Shown one piece after another: positions 8,357 to 17,695 of a stretch of DNA of 64,000 nt; positions within the stretch are counted from its first letter, which is position 1; every line of letters starts with the position of its first letter. A program made the position numbers and the translations under genes. Origin of the DNA: Hyphomonadaceae bacterium (GTDB taxonomy: Bacteria; Pseudomonadota; Alphaproteobacteria; Caulobacterales; Aquidulcibacteraceae); assembly GCA_009773395.1 (NCBI GenBank), contig WRPI01000006.1:1-64000 (forward strand), in the 5' to 3' direction. The notes under the pieces were generated by a model. It was not told the origin of the DNA, searched no databases, and saw only the letters and a list, made by a program, of their open reading frames with translations.

Positions 8357-9022
8357 ATGCATAAAAATCGTGGACTTTACTTAGTTTCATCCGCTGTTAT
8401 TTGGTCATTTTTGCTTTGGGGCGTGGTGCAAATTAAGCCGAGTTTTGTGCCTCCTGAAATTGACCCGGGCCCAATTGTGAAATGGCATCCAGTTCTTCCC
8501 CCACCTGAGCCACCACCGCCGATAATCGAAGAAATAAAAACGCCAAAACCAATAGTTAGGTCTCCAAGAATTCCAACTGTCACGGGGCTTCCACCAGTTC
8601 AGCCAACTAATCCCAACCCTGACCAATTTACTGATACTGGCTCCGCCCCGAGCATTGGAATTGGCCTGGGCAATGGCGAAAGCGACATTGTCCCTGTTGC
8701 ATCTGAAGTGGTAGTGGTTGTCGCAAATATTTGTAATGAGCGTGCAGTCGCGGCCAATCCGTTGCAACCATTTAGTGTTGAACGCGCCTATCCTGTTCGT
8801 ATGGAAGAACGCGGCATTACGGGATTGGTGCAAGCAACATTGGATATTGACGAAACTGGCAAGCCGATTGATGTCAAAATCCTAAATTCAACAAATTCTG
8901 GTTTTGATTCTGCGGTAATTCGTGAAGGCATGAAAATGAAGTTTCGGCCCGCACGCAAAAATTGCGAATCCACCGCTGGAACTTGGGCTTTGAATGTTAA
9001 GTTTGAAATTATGGATCAGTGA
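8357..9022 (+). CDS. TonB-family energy-transducing protein
   Basis: A 221-residue protein with one N-terminal membrane helix, a proline-rich periplasmic spacer (PVLPPPEPPPPIIEEIKTPK) and a C-terminal TonB domain (YPVRMEERGITGLVQATLDI and later MKMKFRPA). TonB proteins carry proton-motive energy from ExbBD in the inner membrane to outer-membrane receptors. I start it at ATG 8357 because AAGGAG lies 6 nt upstream; the frame is open further back to 8276 but without a ribosome-binding site and with an implausible N terminus. No exbB, exbD or receptor gene is nearby, so its receptor is unknown. A cysteine pair (NICNERA and RKNCEST) could form a disulfide. Confidence 0.85.
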   Translation: MHKNRGLYLVSSAVIWSFLLWGVVQIKPSFVPPEIDPGPIVKWHPVLPPPEPPPPIIEEIKTPKPIVRSPRIPTVTGLPPVQPTNPNPDQFTDTGSAPSIGIGLGNGESDIVPVASEVVVVVANICNERAVAANPLQPFSVERAYPVRMEERGITGLVQATLDIDETGKPIDVKILNSTNSGFDSAVIREGMKMKFRPARKNCESTAGTWALNVKFEIMDQ

Positions 9023-9030
9023 CGTCTAAC

Positions 9031-9255
9031 AGTTTGCTGAAAGACTATCTCCTTCCCCAATTTTGAGACCTCTGCGAAAGTCATCGAGTTTATTGTCATC
9101 CCCGAAAAATCGCAGATTTTGTCGGGGATCTGGTCTTTATTTCGCCGAGATCCCCGACATTTTCTACGAAAATTCGGGGATGACACTGTTTGTTGCTACT
9201 TTCGCAGAGGTCTCAGCTTGGGGAAGCAGATGAAATGACTTTTTCAGCAAACTTC
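9031..9255. repeat. Nested palindromic element of about 225 bp (MITE-like)
   Basis: The ends are inverted copies: AGTTTGCTGAAA at 9031 faces TTTCAGCAAACT at 9244-9255. Inside them TGAGACCTCTGCGAAAGT (left) faces ACTTTCGCAGAGGTCTCA (right), and inside that GTCATCCCCGAA faces TTCGGGGATGAC. It lies between the TonB-like gene and the next plus-strand gene. Layered terminal repeats without a transposase suggest a non-autonomous insertion, perhaps one element inserted in another; GAGACC-type ends resemble those of some IS5-group elements, but I cannot assign a family. The rest of the gap to 9459 holds only a small hairpin (AGACTTGC with GCAAGTCT, 9361-9388). Confidence 0.85.
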
Positions 9256-9459
9256 TAAACCAGTCGTCAAAAGACTTCGCAGTGGCTTTTCAAACGAGAT
9301 AAGCTCGCCGTGTTACGAAGATTTTTCGGTTTTTGCCGTTTTTTTACAAGGCGGTCGTCTAGACTTGCGCTAATTTTCCTGCAAGTCTCTGAGTTTGAAA
9401 TGGCTTGATTGATATCCGCCGATAATGTTCTCAAAACCAGAGCGTCTTGGGAGAGGAAC

Positions 9460-10521
9460 ATGATTCAAATAAAACCCGTCACACATAAACCAAAGGCACA
9501 TCGAACTGGCCTGTTTAGTCTTTTTTTTATTTCAATTTTTGCTTTAGTTTTTGTCGGCTTATCGGCTTATGCGCAGACTTTTCAAGCAGGGCAGCAAGTT
9601 GAATATAAGGCGCAAAGATGGCCTGAAAAATGGGATAAAGGCGTCATAATTCGTGTATATCCTGAAGGCACACAAGTCTTAGTGCGTGAAGCGCCAACGC
9701 AATTTTTCCCTGAGGGTTTTGAACGTGCTTATGCGCTTGAAGACGTAAGGCCAGCAGCACCGCCTGCTCCAGCAGCTCAAAACCCACCAAATCCTGTGGT
9801 TCAAGACGCGCCAGCGCCGCAAAATGCACCGATGCCGCCGCCAGCCCAGCAAAACCAGCCAATGCCAATGCCGCAACCAATGCCTGCACCTACCGCGAAT
9901 AATACTCCAGCAGGCGGCGGTGCTGGGCTTATGAGCCAGCAAGATGTGTTATCTTTTTTGACCAACCGACTTGGCAATGGTGACCCCTTTGCCAACCCTG
10001 GTCGCGAGGCGGCGTTACAGGCACTGAGGCAGGAAATATTGAGGCGCGGCGTCAATTTTCGTCATCACGCGATTGGCGATTTTTCTAACCAGCTAGGAAG
10101 GTTTGGCGCGCTAAGTAATGTTACTTACGCGCTTTCGAGTAATTTTGGCGCACCGGCGAGACAAAATGAACTAAATGGCAATTGGCGACTGATGAAAGTT
10201 GGTGCCACCACAACTTTTACACAAGGCAATGATCTATACCGACGTATGGAATATGCTGGGGACGCAGGATCTTTAGCCATTAACGCCGATCATACATATG
10301 TTTGGAATTCGCCTTCGGGCGTTCTTCGTGGTTCGTGGCGCAGCGCAACACAGGCCGAAATGGCCGCTTCTGATAAAGGTGGTGAAGGCGTAGTTCTTAA
10401 CAGGGCAAAAAGCGGTGCCGATTGGTTAGTTTACAAACGCGCCGAAGAAGGCCCTGAAGGCACTGGAATAATGGTAACCGACCTTGCAACCCGCAATATG
10501 CGCGAACGCGGCACACGCTGA
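9460..10521 (+). CDS. Secreted or membrane-anchored protein with proline-rich linker, function unknown
   Basis: A 353-residue protein I do not recognise as a named family. A hydrophobic segment at about residues 15-38 ending in SAYAQ looks like a signal peptide or anchor. Residues about 40-95 (QAGQQVEYKAQRWPEKWDKG and VLVREAPTQFFPEGFERAYA) have the look of a small SH3/Tudor-like barrel. A proline/alanine/methionine-rich linker of about 60 residues follows, then a globular C-terminal half (DVLSFLTNRLGNGDPFANPG, then GVLRGSWRSATQAEMA). The start ATG 9460 follows GAGAGGAA; the frame extends to 9409 without ribosome-binding site. Probably periplasmic. Confidence 0.7.
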   Translation: MIQIKPVTHKPKAHRTGLFSLFFISIFALVFVGLSAYAQTFQAGQQVEYKAQRWPEKWDKGVIIRVYPEGTQVLVREAPTQFFPEGFERAYALEDVRPAAPPAPAAQNPPNPVVQDAPAPQNAPMPPPAQQNQPMPMPQPMPAPTANNTPAGGGAGLMSQQDVLSFLTNRLGNGDPFANPGREAALQALRQEILRRGVNFRHHAIGDFSNQLGRFGALSNVTYALSSNFGAPARQNELNGNWRLMKVGATTTFTQGNDLYRRMEYAGDAGSLAINADHTYVWNSPSGVLRGSWRSATQAEMAASDKGGEGVVLNRAKSGADWLVYKRAEEGPEGTGIMVTDLATRNMRERGTR

Positions 10522-10633
10522 TTCGCCTTTTGGAATTGCCCAATGCCAATTCGCAAAAGAAGAACCCCCAATACACAGAGTGGGTAATTTCAAAAAACCA
10601 AATTTTTCAAATATTATTTTCCGCCCAGAACTT

Positions 10634-10681
10634 AATTGATCTAGCGCGTGGCCTGCCACGCGTAGCTCAAAGAGCGAAGCG
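10634..10681. repeat. 48-bp direct repeat, copy 1
   Basis: An exact copy of 10977-11024, starting AATTGATCTAGCGCG and ending AAAGAGCGAAGCG, with an internal hairpin CGCGTGG/CCACGCG. It is followed by ACACGCG, so the junction AGCGACACGCG also occurs inside tRNA-Phe at 11050-11060. The surrounding 500-bp gap (10521-11024) has no credible gene; it contains several short inverted repeats, for example AAATATATTTGCG with CGCAAATATATTT near 10778-10807. Confidence 0.85.
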
Positions 10682-10976
10682 ACACGCGCCTAAGCAAAGA
10701 AAGTGCGAATCAAAACGCGAACGAAGTGAGCCAAAATCAAATATGTAAAGAATTTTTGAAAACGACGCTTTTGATAAATATATTTGCGCAATCGCAAATA
10801 TATTTCCACTTGCGTGCGCTCGCCTTGCTGCGCGTCCAAAACGCGGTGCGTTTTGTCAAAAATTGTTTTCCGCACGAATCTAAATTGCTAAGTGAGCGAA
10901 GCGAAGGCGGCAATTTAAGCGGCGGAGTGTCCAGCCCATGCTTCGCCAAGAGGCTTCGCAGGGCACGTTCGCTCTA

Positions 10977-11024
10977 AATTGATCTAGCGCGTGGCCTGCC
11001 ACGCGTAGCTCAAAGAGCGAAGCG
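10977..11024. repeat. 48-bp direct repeat, copy 2, abutting tRNA-Phe
   Basis: Identical to 10634-10681 and ending exactly one base before the 3' CCA end of tRNA-Phe. The two copies are 343 bp apart. Direct repeats next to a tRNA can mark an integration site, but the interval carries no integrase or other gene, so duplication of the tRNA flank is the simpler reading. The internal hairpin CGCGTGGCCTGCCACGCG lies just downstream of the tRNA and could help terminate its transcript. Confidence 0.85.
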
Positions 11025-11100
<76 letters not shown>

Positions 11101-11214
11101 ACGTTTTGGCGTAAACCAATGTCGGAGAGCGAGCTTCCTAAACGAAGTAGCACCGAGTGTAAAGGCGAGCGGTTGCGCGATTTTCACAAAATAAGGTTTA
11201 TTAGGCAGCTTGGG

Positions 11215-11391
11215 TCAATCACCAAAATCAAAATCCTCGCGCGGTTTTGCGCTTTCTTCATCATCTTGGTCAATTGCTTCCAGCGAATAGCCCTCCGTGA
11301 GCCATTTGTGCAAATCAATATCGGCACATCTTTTAGAGCAAAATGGCCGAAACTTACGCATGGTTTCAGTGTCGCAGATCGGACAAGGCAT
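11215..11391 (-). CDS. yacG: DNA gyrase inhibitor YacG
   Basis: A 58-residue zinc-finger protein, too short for many gene finders. Its four cysteines are in MPCPICDTET and FCSKRCADIDLHKW, the YacG signature C-x2-C-x15-C-x3-C, and the C terminus is acidic (DQDDEES). YacG binds one zinc and inhibits DNA gyrase. The start overlaps the last 26 nt of the upstream RNase G gene in another frame, so it is the last gene of infA-maf-rng-yacG, a common alphaproteobacterial order. Confidence 0.9.
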   Translation of the reverse strand: MPCPICDTETMRKFRPFCSKRCADIDLHKWLTEGYSLEAIDQDDEESAKPREDFDFGD

Positions 11392-12430
11392 TTTTTCTAC
11401 TCACACGATAATCAAAAGCATAATTTGGCCTTATATCATATCTTACACCTATGTTTTCATGCAAGAACTCTCTCCAATTGAAATCCCAATGTTCAAGCTC
11501 ATCAAACGCTGATGCGCAAATATCGAGAACCACAATATCCCCTTTGGCAATGCGCATTTCCTCGGCCAAAGCGTTTAAGGCTTCGATTGCAGTTCGCCTC
11601 CAATAATTGCAGCCCTCTAATCCAAGGACTTTGTGGTGTGGCAAGCCCGAACTTTGGCGTGCCATTTCGCATAATCCAAATTTGGAAATTGGCAATATTT
11701 CGCATTTGCGGGTATCAGTTTTGCTTGCTTTTAGCACCGTCATAAGCTCGGCAGCTTCAATTTTTGATGGCGCACCTACAAAATCCACGACAATTAGCCC
11801 CGAAAGATTGCGCAATCTTATTTGCCGCATAATTTCTTTTGCGGCTTCAAGATTTAGTTTGTGATTAAAATTGCCTTGATTGGTTCCACCAGCAATTCGG
11901 GCACTTGCGTCAATATCAATGGCGGTCAAGGCAGTTGTCGGTTCAATCGTAATATTTCCGCCTTTTTCAATTTCCGCAGATCGGCCAGCCAATTGGCCCA
12001 TCACTTCCAAGATGTCGATTTTTTCTTGGCTGCTAGCAATTCTTGGCGTCGGCCATTCGCCCCATTCAGGGCCTTCTTCAAGCAATTGAATTTGCGCCTG
12101 ATTTTTAGAAACTTCACCAATATATTTGAGGGTAGCAGATTTGTTGCCGTGCGCCGAGTGAACCACTTTTACTTTTATTAGCTTGCCAGTCACCAAATAA
12201 TCTGGGCGTTTTGCGCTAAATGAAAGAAATCCTATTTCCCCGCCTATATCAACAAATGCAGCGCTCAAACGAGTTTCCACTTCTTTCACGCGCCCCACAT
12301 ATATTTGGCCAGTTTTGGCATTTTGCTTTTGGGTAAAATCTTCAATGCGGATTTCAACAATTTCGCCATCTTCAATAAGCGCATAAATATTTTCGCCAAT
12401 GCGAGAAACCTTAATTGTTTCGCTTTTCAC
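11366..12430 (-). CDS. rng: Ribonuclease E/G family endoribonuclease (RNase G type)
   Basis: A 354-residue RNase E/G catalytic domain without the long C-terminal scaffold of RNase E. An S1 RNA-binding segment is at residues about 38-100 (GQIYVGRVKEVETRLSAAFV, then IGGEIGFLSFSA). The metal-binding aspartates of the DNase I-like domain are in ALTAIDIDAS and VVDFVGAPSK. The zinc-link CPxC of RNase E is not seen. The product trims 5S or 16S rRNA and starts mRNA decay. It overlaps maf upstream by 4 nt (ATGA-type coupling) and yacG downstream. Confidence 0.88.
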   Translation of the reverse strand: MKSETIKVSRIGENIYALIEDGEIVEIRIEDFTQKQNAKTGQIYVGRVKEVETRLSAAFVDIGGEIGFLSFSAKRPDYLVTGKLIKVKVVHSAHGNKSATLKYIGEVSKNQAQIQLLEEGPEWGEWPTPRIASSQEKIDILEVMGQLAGRSAEIEKGGNITIEPTTALTAIDIDASARIAGGTNQGNFNHKLNLEAAKEIMRQIRLRNLSGLIVVDFVGAPSKIEAAELMTVLKASKTDTRKCEILPISKFGLCEMARQSSGLPHHKVLGLEGCNYWRRTAIEALNALAEEMRIAKGDIVVLDICASAFDELEHWDFNWREFLHENIGVRYDIRPNYAFDYRVSRKNALSDLRH

Positions 12431-13005
12431 TTTGAAAAACCCGCGCCATCAAGTAGGCATTTGGTTTCATAAAGTGGCAGGCCCATAACGCTTTCCCATG
12501 ATCCAATTAAGTGCATCACAAATGCCCCCGCGAGGCCCTGAATACCATAACCACCCGCTTTGCCTTGCCACTCTTGGCTTTGGATATAGGCATCAATTTC
12601 GTGGGGCGAAAGTTTCTTGAATGCCAGCTTAGTCGCCACAGCGCGTTTGGCGATTTTGCCTTTATGCGCGAGCGCAATGGCAGTGGTGACAATATGATTG
12701 CGGCCCGAAAGTAATTTCAAGCAATACAGCGCTTGTGCTTCAGTTTCGGCTTTTGGCAAAATTCGCAAACCAACACTAACCACAGTATCGGCGGAAAGAA
12801 CAAAATCATTGGGGTAATTTTTGGCGATTATCGCCGCTTTTTCTAATGCCACCCTTAGCGCATAATTTCGTGGCGATTCTTGGGGCTTTTCGCTTTCGTC
12901 AATATCGGCGGGAACAACCAAATCAGGCGCAATGCCAATGCGGTTCAAAAGTTCCAAACGTCTTGGTGATGCGCTGGCCAAAATTAACATCGGGCAACTA
13001 TACAC
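12427..13005 (-). CDS. maf: Maf-family nucleotide pyrophosphatase
   Basis: A protein of 187-192 residues that hydrolyses non-canonical or dTTP/UTP-type nucleoside triphosphates. The family opening MLILASASPRRLELL is present, with the catalytic Asp in SADTVV and the conserved KAGGYGIQGLA and LIGSWESVMGLPL later. The listed GTG at 13005 has AGG 8 nt upstream; ATG 12990 gives the more usual N terminus but has no visible ribosome-binding site. It lies 5 nt after infA and overlaps RNase G by 4 nt, so it is within the infA-maf-rng-yacG operon. Confidence 0.9.
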   Translation of the reverse strand: MYSCPMLILASASPRRLELLNRIGIAPDLVVPADIDESEKPQESPRNYALRVALEKAAIIAKNYPNDFVLSADTVVSVGLRILPKAETEAQALYCLKLLSGRNHIVTTAIALAHKGKIAKRAVATKLAFKKLSPHEIDAYIQSQEWQGKAGGYGIQGLAGAFVMHLIGSWESVMGLPLYETKCLLDGAGFSK

Positions 13006-13010
13006 ATATA

Positions 13011-13229
13011 TTACCTGAAGCGGTAAGTAACTCGGCCTTTGGTCAAGTCATATGGGGTCATTTCAACCAATACTTTGTCGCCGGCCAAAACCCTAATGCG
13101 GTTTTTGCGCAATTTGCCCGCAGTATGACCAATGATTTCATGGTCATTTTCCAATTTGATACGAAAGGTCGCGTTTGGAAGAAGCTCCATAACTGTGCCT
13201 TGAAATTCTAATAGTTCTTCTTTTGACAT
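13011..13229 (-). CDS. infA: Translation initiation factor IF-1
   Basis: A 72-residue S1/OB-fold protein ([20 protein letters not shown], ending in [14 protein letters not shown]). IF-1 occupies the ribosomal A site during initiation. The ATG at 13229 is the usual IF-1 N terminus and has GGGGA upstream; a longer frame to 13250 would add seven residues not found in the family. It heads the operon with maf, rng and yacG. Confidence 0.97.
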   Translation of the reverse strand: MSKEELLEFQGTVMELLPNATFRIKLENDHEIIGHTAGKLRKNRIRVLAGDKVLVEMTPYDLTKGRVTYRFR

Positions 13230-13342
13230 ACGTCCCCATTGGAAGCGCATGATTTAATCATGCAATTGTTCGAATGAGGCTCACTTATCGCAATTTGGTT
13301 TTATTTGCTAGTCTGAAACCCATATAAGCGACAGGCGGTAAT

Positions 13343-14233
13343 TTATGCGTTTTCCAACAAACCTTTTTTAACTGCCAAAGCGCGCATTTTTTCTTGCAGT
13401 TTTTCAAACGCCCGCACTTCAATTTGCCGAATCCGTTCGCGCGAAACCTTAAATTCGTCGGCCAAATCTTCCAATGTTGTCGGACTATCTTTCAAACGGC
13501 GTTCACGAATGATTTGTTGCTCACGCGGATTAAGGTCTGCCATGGCAGCAGTCAAAAGCTCCATACGCGCGTCATATTCTTCATTTTGGCCTAAAACGAC
13601 TTCTTGCGAATCTTCATCAGATGCCAACCAGTCTTGCCATTCATTGCCGCCATCTTCGCCGCCCACTTGCACATTAAGCGATGCATCGGGGCCCGACATG
13701 CGGCGGTTCATGGACGTCACTTCGGATTTTGAAACGCCAAGTTGGGTGGAAATATATTCCAAATGTTCGGGGCGCAATTCGCCCTCTTCAACAGCCTGAA
13801 TTTTTTGTTTAATCCGCCGCAAATTGAAGAATAGTTTTTTTTGCGCCGCAGTTGTGCCCATTTTCACCAATGACCATGTGCGCAAAACATATTCTTGAAT
13901 TGAGGCGCGTATCCACCACATCGCATAAGTTGCAAGCCGAAAACCGCGTTCTGGCTCAAACTTTTTCACAGCCTGCATAAGGCCAATATTGCCTTCGGAA
14001 ATAACCTCGGCAATTGGCAGGCCGTAACCACGATAACCCATTGCCATTTTGGCAACCAAGCGCAAATGCGAAGTTACAAGGCGTTCGGCAGCTTGCGGAT
14101 CTTCATGCTCGCGCCAACGCTTGGCCAGCATATATTCTTCGTCTTTCGCAAGCATGGGAAACTTGCGGATTTCGGCCAAATAGCGCTGTAGCCCTAATTC
14201 AGGACCGAGAGTAAGCGTTAATGCATTTGCCAT
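13343..14233 (-). CDS. rpoH: RNA polymerase heat-shock sigma factor RpoH
   Basis: A 296-residue sigma-32. Region 2 is clear (LVTSHLRLVAKMAMGYRGYG and RLATYAMWWIRASIQEYVL), the RpoH box QKKLFFNLRR follows, and region 4 ends with SRERIRQIEVRAFEKLQEKM. It directs RNA polymerase to heat-shock promoters. The gene is monocistronic, with GGGGA 6 nt before the start and a leader of about 60 nt containing a GC-rich hairpin (GCCCGCGAAACGGGA) that could contribute to thermal control of translation. Confidence 0.96.
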   Translation of the reverse strand: MANALTLTLGPELGLQRYLAEIRKFPMLAKDEEYMLAKRWREHEDPQAAERLVTSHLRLVAKMAMGYRGYGLPIAEVISEGNIGLMQAVKKFEPERGFRLATYAMWWIRASIQEYVLRTWSLVKMGTTAAQKKLFFNLRRIKQKIQAVEEGELRPEHLEYISTQLGVSKSEVTSMNRRMSGPDASLNVQVGGEDGGNEWQDWLASDEDSQEVVLGQNEEYDARMELLTAAMADLNPREQQIIRERRLKDSPTTLEDLADEFKVSRERIRQIEVRAFEKLQEKMRALAVKKGLLENA

Positions 14234-14296
14234 TTAATTCCCCAACCTAATGTCCCGTTTCGCGGGCGCTCTTTCGTTGATGATTATCTAGGAAGC

Positions 14297-14302
14297 ATTA
14301 TA
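14297..14302 (-). promoter_or_regulatory. Probable -10 element of rpoH
   Basis: On the minus strand this reads TATAAT, a perfect -10 hexamer about 65 nt before the rpoH start codon. A convincing -35 at 17 nt is not seen, so the call rests on the hexamer and its position. Confidence 0.4.
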
Positions 14303-14360
14303 GCCTATGTTAAGGGGAGTAGTGTGAAATTATTGCAATGAAATATATTTTCGGCAAATG

Positions 14361-14879
14361 TTAAGCGCCGCAGCGATTGAAAATTCGACCCGCAGTGCCG
14401 TCACTTGCAACGCCATTTTCTACAACAATATTTGGCGCTTCATTGGGTAGAAGCCCTTCAAAACGCCATTCTTGCATTTGGTTTTGCGAAATTATTTTAT
14501 ATTGTTCAAAAGTCTGGTTGCAGCCGATTGGCGCACAAACTCGTGTGCGAACTTCGACAATATTGGCATTTCTCGCGGTGCTTAGGATTTCCAATTTTTC
14601 GCCATCGCCAATGCGACCCGAACCAACTTCGACTTTGGCAGGTGACACAAAGTTAAATGCTTGAAAATTTTCGATTTTTGAACATTCAGAAGGGCGCCAC
14701 ACGCTGTTAGCCAAATACACATGCGCTGGATTTATCGCAATTTTGGTTTTTGCCTTGCTGCGCGCCGGTGTCGCCAATGCGTTAAAGCTGGTTGCCGCAA
14801 CAAATGCGCAAATGCCAAAAGCTACAAAAACATAACGTATGTTCTTCGTTTGGTTATTGATTTTGATTGACCCGAACAT
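14361..14879 (-). CDS. Hypothetical protein with N-terminal membrane or signal segment
   Basis: A 172-residue protein I do not recognise. A hydrophobic helix at residues about 15-36 (YVFVAFGICAFVAATSFNAL) is a signal peptide or anchor. The remainder is hydrophilic with four cysteines (RPSECSKIE, TRVCAPIGCNQTF and the C-terminal NRCGA), consistent with two disulfides in the periplasm. GGAGG lies 6 nt before the ATG. It is transcribed towards rpoH but separated from it by 127 nt. Confidence 0.75.
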   Translation of the reverse strand: MFGSIKINNQTKNIRYVFVAFGICAFVAATSFNALATPARSKAKTKIAINPAHVYLANSVWRPSECSKIENFQAFNFVSPAKVEVGSGRIGDGEKLEILSTARNANIVEVRTRVCAPIGCNQTFEQYKIISQNQMQEWRFEGLLPNEAPNIVVENGVASDGTAGRIFNRCGA

Positions 14880-14934
14880 GCTGCCTCCGCCTTCATTGAT
14901 GCATTATCCAAGCGGGCAGTTTATTTTTCGTGAA

Positions 14935-15423
14935 CTAATTTCTTGTGAGGCGGCGGGTGAAGCCATAAATCGCATATTCTGCGTCTTGCCATACCCAAGA
15001 ATGTTGCGCGTTCCATATATCCATCGTGGTATATTGATAATTGGTTTCGCGTAGTAAATTGCCAGACGCATCATATGATTTGCCGCTCAAAACCGCACCA
15101 CCTCTTGAAAAACTTTCGTAGGAAAGCCCGGGCCTTGCGCCCAATTGTTCAAACGTCGGGCGATTTGGGGTGACATCAATCACATTTACTTCAACCCGTG
15201 CGATTGTGCCGTCTGCTTGCTGCGCAATTTCACTGCGAATGGCTTCTTCAATTGTCGCGCGCTCACGTATGCCATAATTTTCGCGAAACTCGGTTTCAAG
15301 TTTGTCGGAATAAGTAATTGTGACTTGTGGGGAAATTTGGGCAGGTTTCGCAACAGCGGCTGTAGCAAAATTGCTCGCAATTAACGAAGCAGTCAATAAA
15401 CCAAGGGAAGTAGAAAATTTCAT
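14935..15423 (-). CDS. Hypothetical exported protein
   Basis: A 162-residue protein with a clear signal peptide (MKFSTSLGLLTASLIASNFA, cleaved around ATAAVAKP) and no recognised domain. The mature part contains YSDKLETEFRENYGIRERA and a segment RVEVNVIDVTPNRPTFEQLG that resembles small DUF3016- or DUF4410-type exported proteins, but this is not a firm match. The ATG at 15423 is supported by GGAG 8 nt upstream; the open frame to 15516 lacks a ribosome-binding site. It is divergent from sucC. Confidence 0.7.
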   Translation of the reverse strand: MKFSTSLGLLTASLIASNFATAAVAKPAQISPQVTITYSDKLETEFRENYGIRERATIEEAIRSEIAQQADGTIARVEVNVIDVTPNRPTFEQLGARPGLSYESFSRGGAVLSGKSYDASGNLLRETNYQYTTMDIWNAQHSWVWQDAEYAIYGFTRRLTRN

Positions 15424-15598
15424 GGCACATCTCCATAATTTGCGACAAATATGCACGAAATCACTTGCATTACAAGTTAAACAATATTCATCTAAAAGTG
15501 GAATTAAGACTAGCACTTGTTAACGAAATGCCGCTAGAAGGGGAAATAATCTCCTAATAAGCATGTTCAAACATGCCAATTTCAATGAAGAAATAAAT

Positions 15599-16798
15599 AT
15601 GAACATTCACGAATATCAAGCTAAAGAAGTTCTTGCCCAATATGGTGTGCCAGTCCCCAAAGGTTTTCCCGCTTTTTCTGTTGATGAAGCCGTAGAAGCC
15701 GCGAAAAAACTTGGCGGCAATTTTTGGGTTGTAAAATCGCAAATTCATGCCGGTGGGCGCGGTAAAGGCAAGTTCAAAGAACTTCCCGCCGACGCCAAAG
15801 GCGGTGTGCGCCTATGTCCAAGCCTTGATGCAGTTCAAAGCAACTCAGCCGAAATGCTGGGCAATACTTTGGTGACAATTCAAACCGGCGAAACCGGTAA
15901 AATGGTCCGCAGGCTTTATGTGTCTGAGGGTGCAAATATCACCAAAGAGTTTTATTTATCGGCATTGGTAGATCGTGAAACTGGCCGCGTTGCATTTGTG
16001 GTGTCGCAAGCTGGCGGCATGGACATTGAAACTGTGGCGCATGATACGCCCGAACAAATTACCACTGTAATTATCGATCCGTTGACAGGTGTAAGCGATG
16101 CAAATATCGCCGATGTGGTTGAATGCCTCGGCCTCGAAGGCGATTTAGCGGCGCAAGTCACGCCATTATGCCGCAATTTATACGAGGCTTTCACCAAATC
16201 CGATATGAGCATGTTGGAAGTAAATCCGCTGATAATTGATGGCGATACCAATAAATTGGTATGTTTGGACGCAAAAATCAGCTTTGATTCAAACGCTGAA
16301 TATCGCCACCCCGAATGGGAAGCAATGCGCGATTTAACCGAAGAAGACGAAAAAGAAATCGAGGCATCGAAGTTTGACCTCGCTTATATTGCCTTGGACG
16401 GCACAATTGGCTGCATGGTCAATGGCGCGGGTCTTGCGATGGCGACCATGGACATTATCAAACTTTATGGCGAAGCACCTGCCAATTTCCTTGATGTCGG
16501 CGGTGGCGCGAGCCGTGAAAAGGTTACCGCAGCCTTCAAAATCATCACATCAGATCCAAAAGTCAAAGGGATTTTGGTCAATATTTTTGGCGGCATCATG
16601 CGTTGCGATATTATCGCCGAAGGCGTCTTGGCCGCCGTGCGCGATGTTGGACTTAAAGTTCCCTTAGTTGTTAGATTGGAAGGAACCAATGTCGAATTGG
16701 GCAAGAAAATAATCTCGGAATCCGGCTTAGCAGTTATTCCTGCCGATGATTTGGCCGATGCCGCACAAAAAATTGTTAAAGCTGTAAGGGGTTCTTAA
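15599..16798 (+). CDS. sucC: Succinyl-CoA synthetase beta subunit
   Basis: A 399-residue ADP-forming beta subunit that with SucD converts succinyl-CoA to succinate with ATP formation in the TCA cycle. The ATP-grasp domain begins [20 protein letters not shown] and continues [13 protein letters not shown]; the C-terminal half has [13 protein letters not shown] and [18 protein letters not shown]. The start at 15599 is the family N terminus. It is the first gene of sucC-sucD-sucA-sucB; unlike many alphaproteobacteria, mdh is not immediately upstream. Confidence 0.97.
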   Translation: MNIHEYQAKEVLAQYGVPVPKGFPAFSVDEAVEAAKKLGGNFWVVKSQIHAGGRGKGKFKELPADAKGGVRLCPSLDAVQSNSAEMLGNTLVTIQTGETGKMVRRLYVSEGANITKEFYLSALVDRETGRVAFVVSQAGGMDIETVAHDTPEQITTVIIDPLTGVSDANIADVVECLGLEGDLAAQVTPLCRNLYEAFTKSDMSMLEVNPLIIDGDTNKLVCLDAKISFDSNAEYRHPEWEAMRDLTEEDEKEIEASKFDLAYIALDGTIGCMVNGAGLAMATMDIIKLYGEAPANFLDVGGGASREKVTAAFKIITSDPKVKGILVNIFGGIMRCDIIAEGVLAAVRDVGLKVPLVVRLEGTNVELGKKIISESGLAVIPADDLADAAQKIVKAVRGS

Positions 16799-16800
16799 AG

Positions 16801-17685
16801 ATGTCAATTCTAATCAACAAAGACACCAAAGTGATCTGCCAAGGCTTTACCGGTAAAAACGGCACTTTCCATTCCGAACAAGCTATTGCTTATGGCACTA
16901 AAATGACGGGCGGCGTGAGCCCAGGCAAAGGTGGGCAGACGCATATTGGCTTGCCAGTGTTTAATTCGGTGCTTGAAGCCAAAGAAAGTGTCGGCGCGGA
17001 CGCCACCGTGATTTATGTGCCGCCGCCATTTGCTGCCGCAGCAATTCTTGAAGCCATTGACGCTGAAATCGAACTTATTGTTTGCATTACCGAAGGCATA
17101 CCGGTTTTGGACATGGTGAATGTTAAGGCGCAATTATTGAAATCAAAATCACGCCTTATTGGGCCAAACTGCCCTGGGGTTTTGACGCCGAATGAATGCA
17201 AAATCGGGATTATGCCCGGCTCAATTTTCAAAAAAGGCTCGGTCGGGGTTTTATCGCGTTCTGGCACTTTGACTTATGAAGCAGTTTTCCAAACTTCCAA
17301 CGAAGGCCTTGGGCAAACTACTGCTGTCGGTATTGGCGGTGACCCAGTTAAAGGCACAGAATTCATCGATATGTTAGAAATGTTCTTGGCCGATGAAGCA
17401 ACCAAATCAATCATTATGATTGGCGAAATTGGTGGCTCAGCCGAAGAAGATGCGGCGCAATTTTTGGCTGATGAAGCAAAACGCGGACGCTGGAAACCAA
17501 CAGTCGGCTTTATCGCAGGCCGCACTGCACCACCAGGACGGCGCATGGGCCATGCTGGCGCAATTATTTCGGGCGGCAAAGGCGGCGCGGAAGACAAAAT
17601 CGCCGCAATGGAAGCTGCTGGCATTAAAGTTGCCCAATCGCCCGCCGCTTTGGGCTCAACTTTAATGGAAGTTCTGAAAAAATAG
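16801..17685 (+). CDS. sucD: Succinyl-CoA synthetase alpha subunit
   Basis: A 294-residue alpha subunit. The CoA-binding Rossmann domain starts [20 protein letters not shown]; the phosphorylated active-site histidine is in [32 protein letters not shown] and [15 protein letters not shown] are also typical. It begins 2 nt after the sucC stop, so it is translationally linked, and is followed 10 nt later by sucA. Confidence 0.97.
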   Translation: MSILINKDTKVICQGFTGKNGTFHSEQAIAYGTKMTGGVSPGKGGQTHIGLPVFNSVLEAKESVGADATVIYVPPPFAAAAILEAIDAEIELIVCITEGIPVLDMVNVKAQLLKSKSRLIGPNCPGVLTPNECKIGIMPGSIFKKGSVGVLSRSGTLTYEAVFQTSNEGLGQTTAVGIGGDPVKGTEFIDMLEMFLADEATKSIIMIGEIGGSAEEDAAQFLADEAKRGRWKPTVGFIAGRTAPPGRRMGHAGAIISGGKGGAEDKIAAMEAAGIKVAQSPAALGSTLMEVLKK

Positions 17686-17695
17686 AGGGAATCGC

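Noticed and set aside
10426-10977. Short open frames in the gap before tRNA-Phe (for example 10726-10977).
   Set aside because: They run through inverted and direct repeats, lack ribosome-binding sites and show no recognisable sequence.
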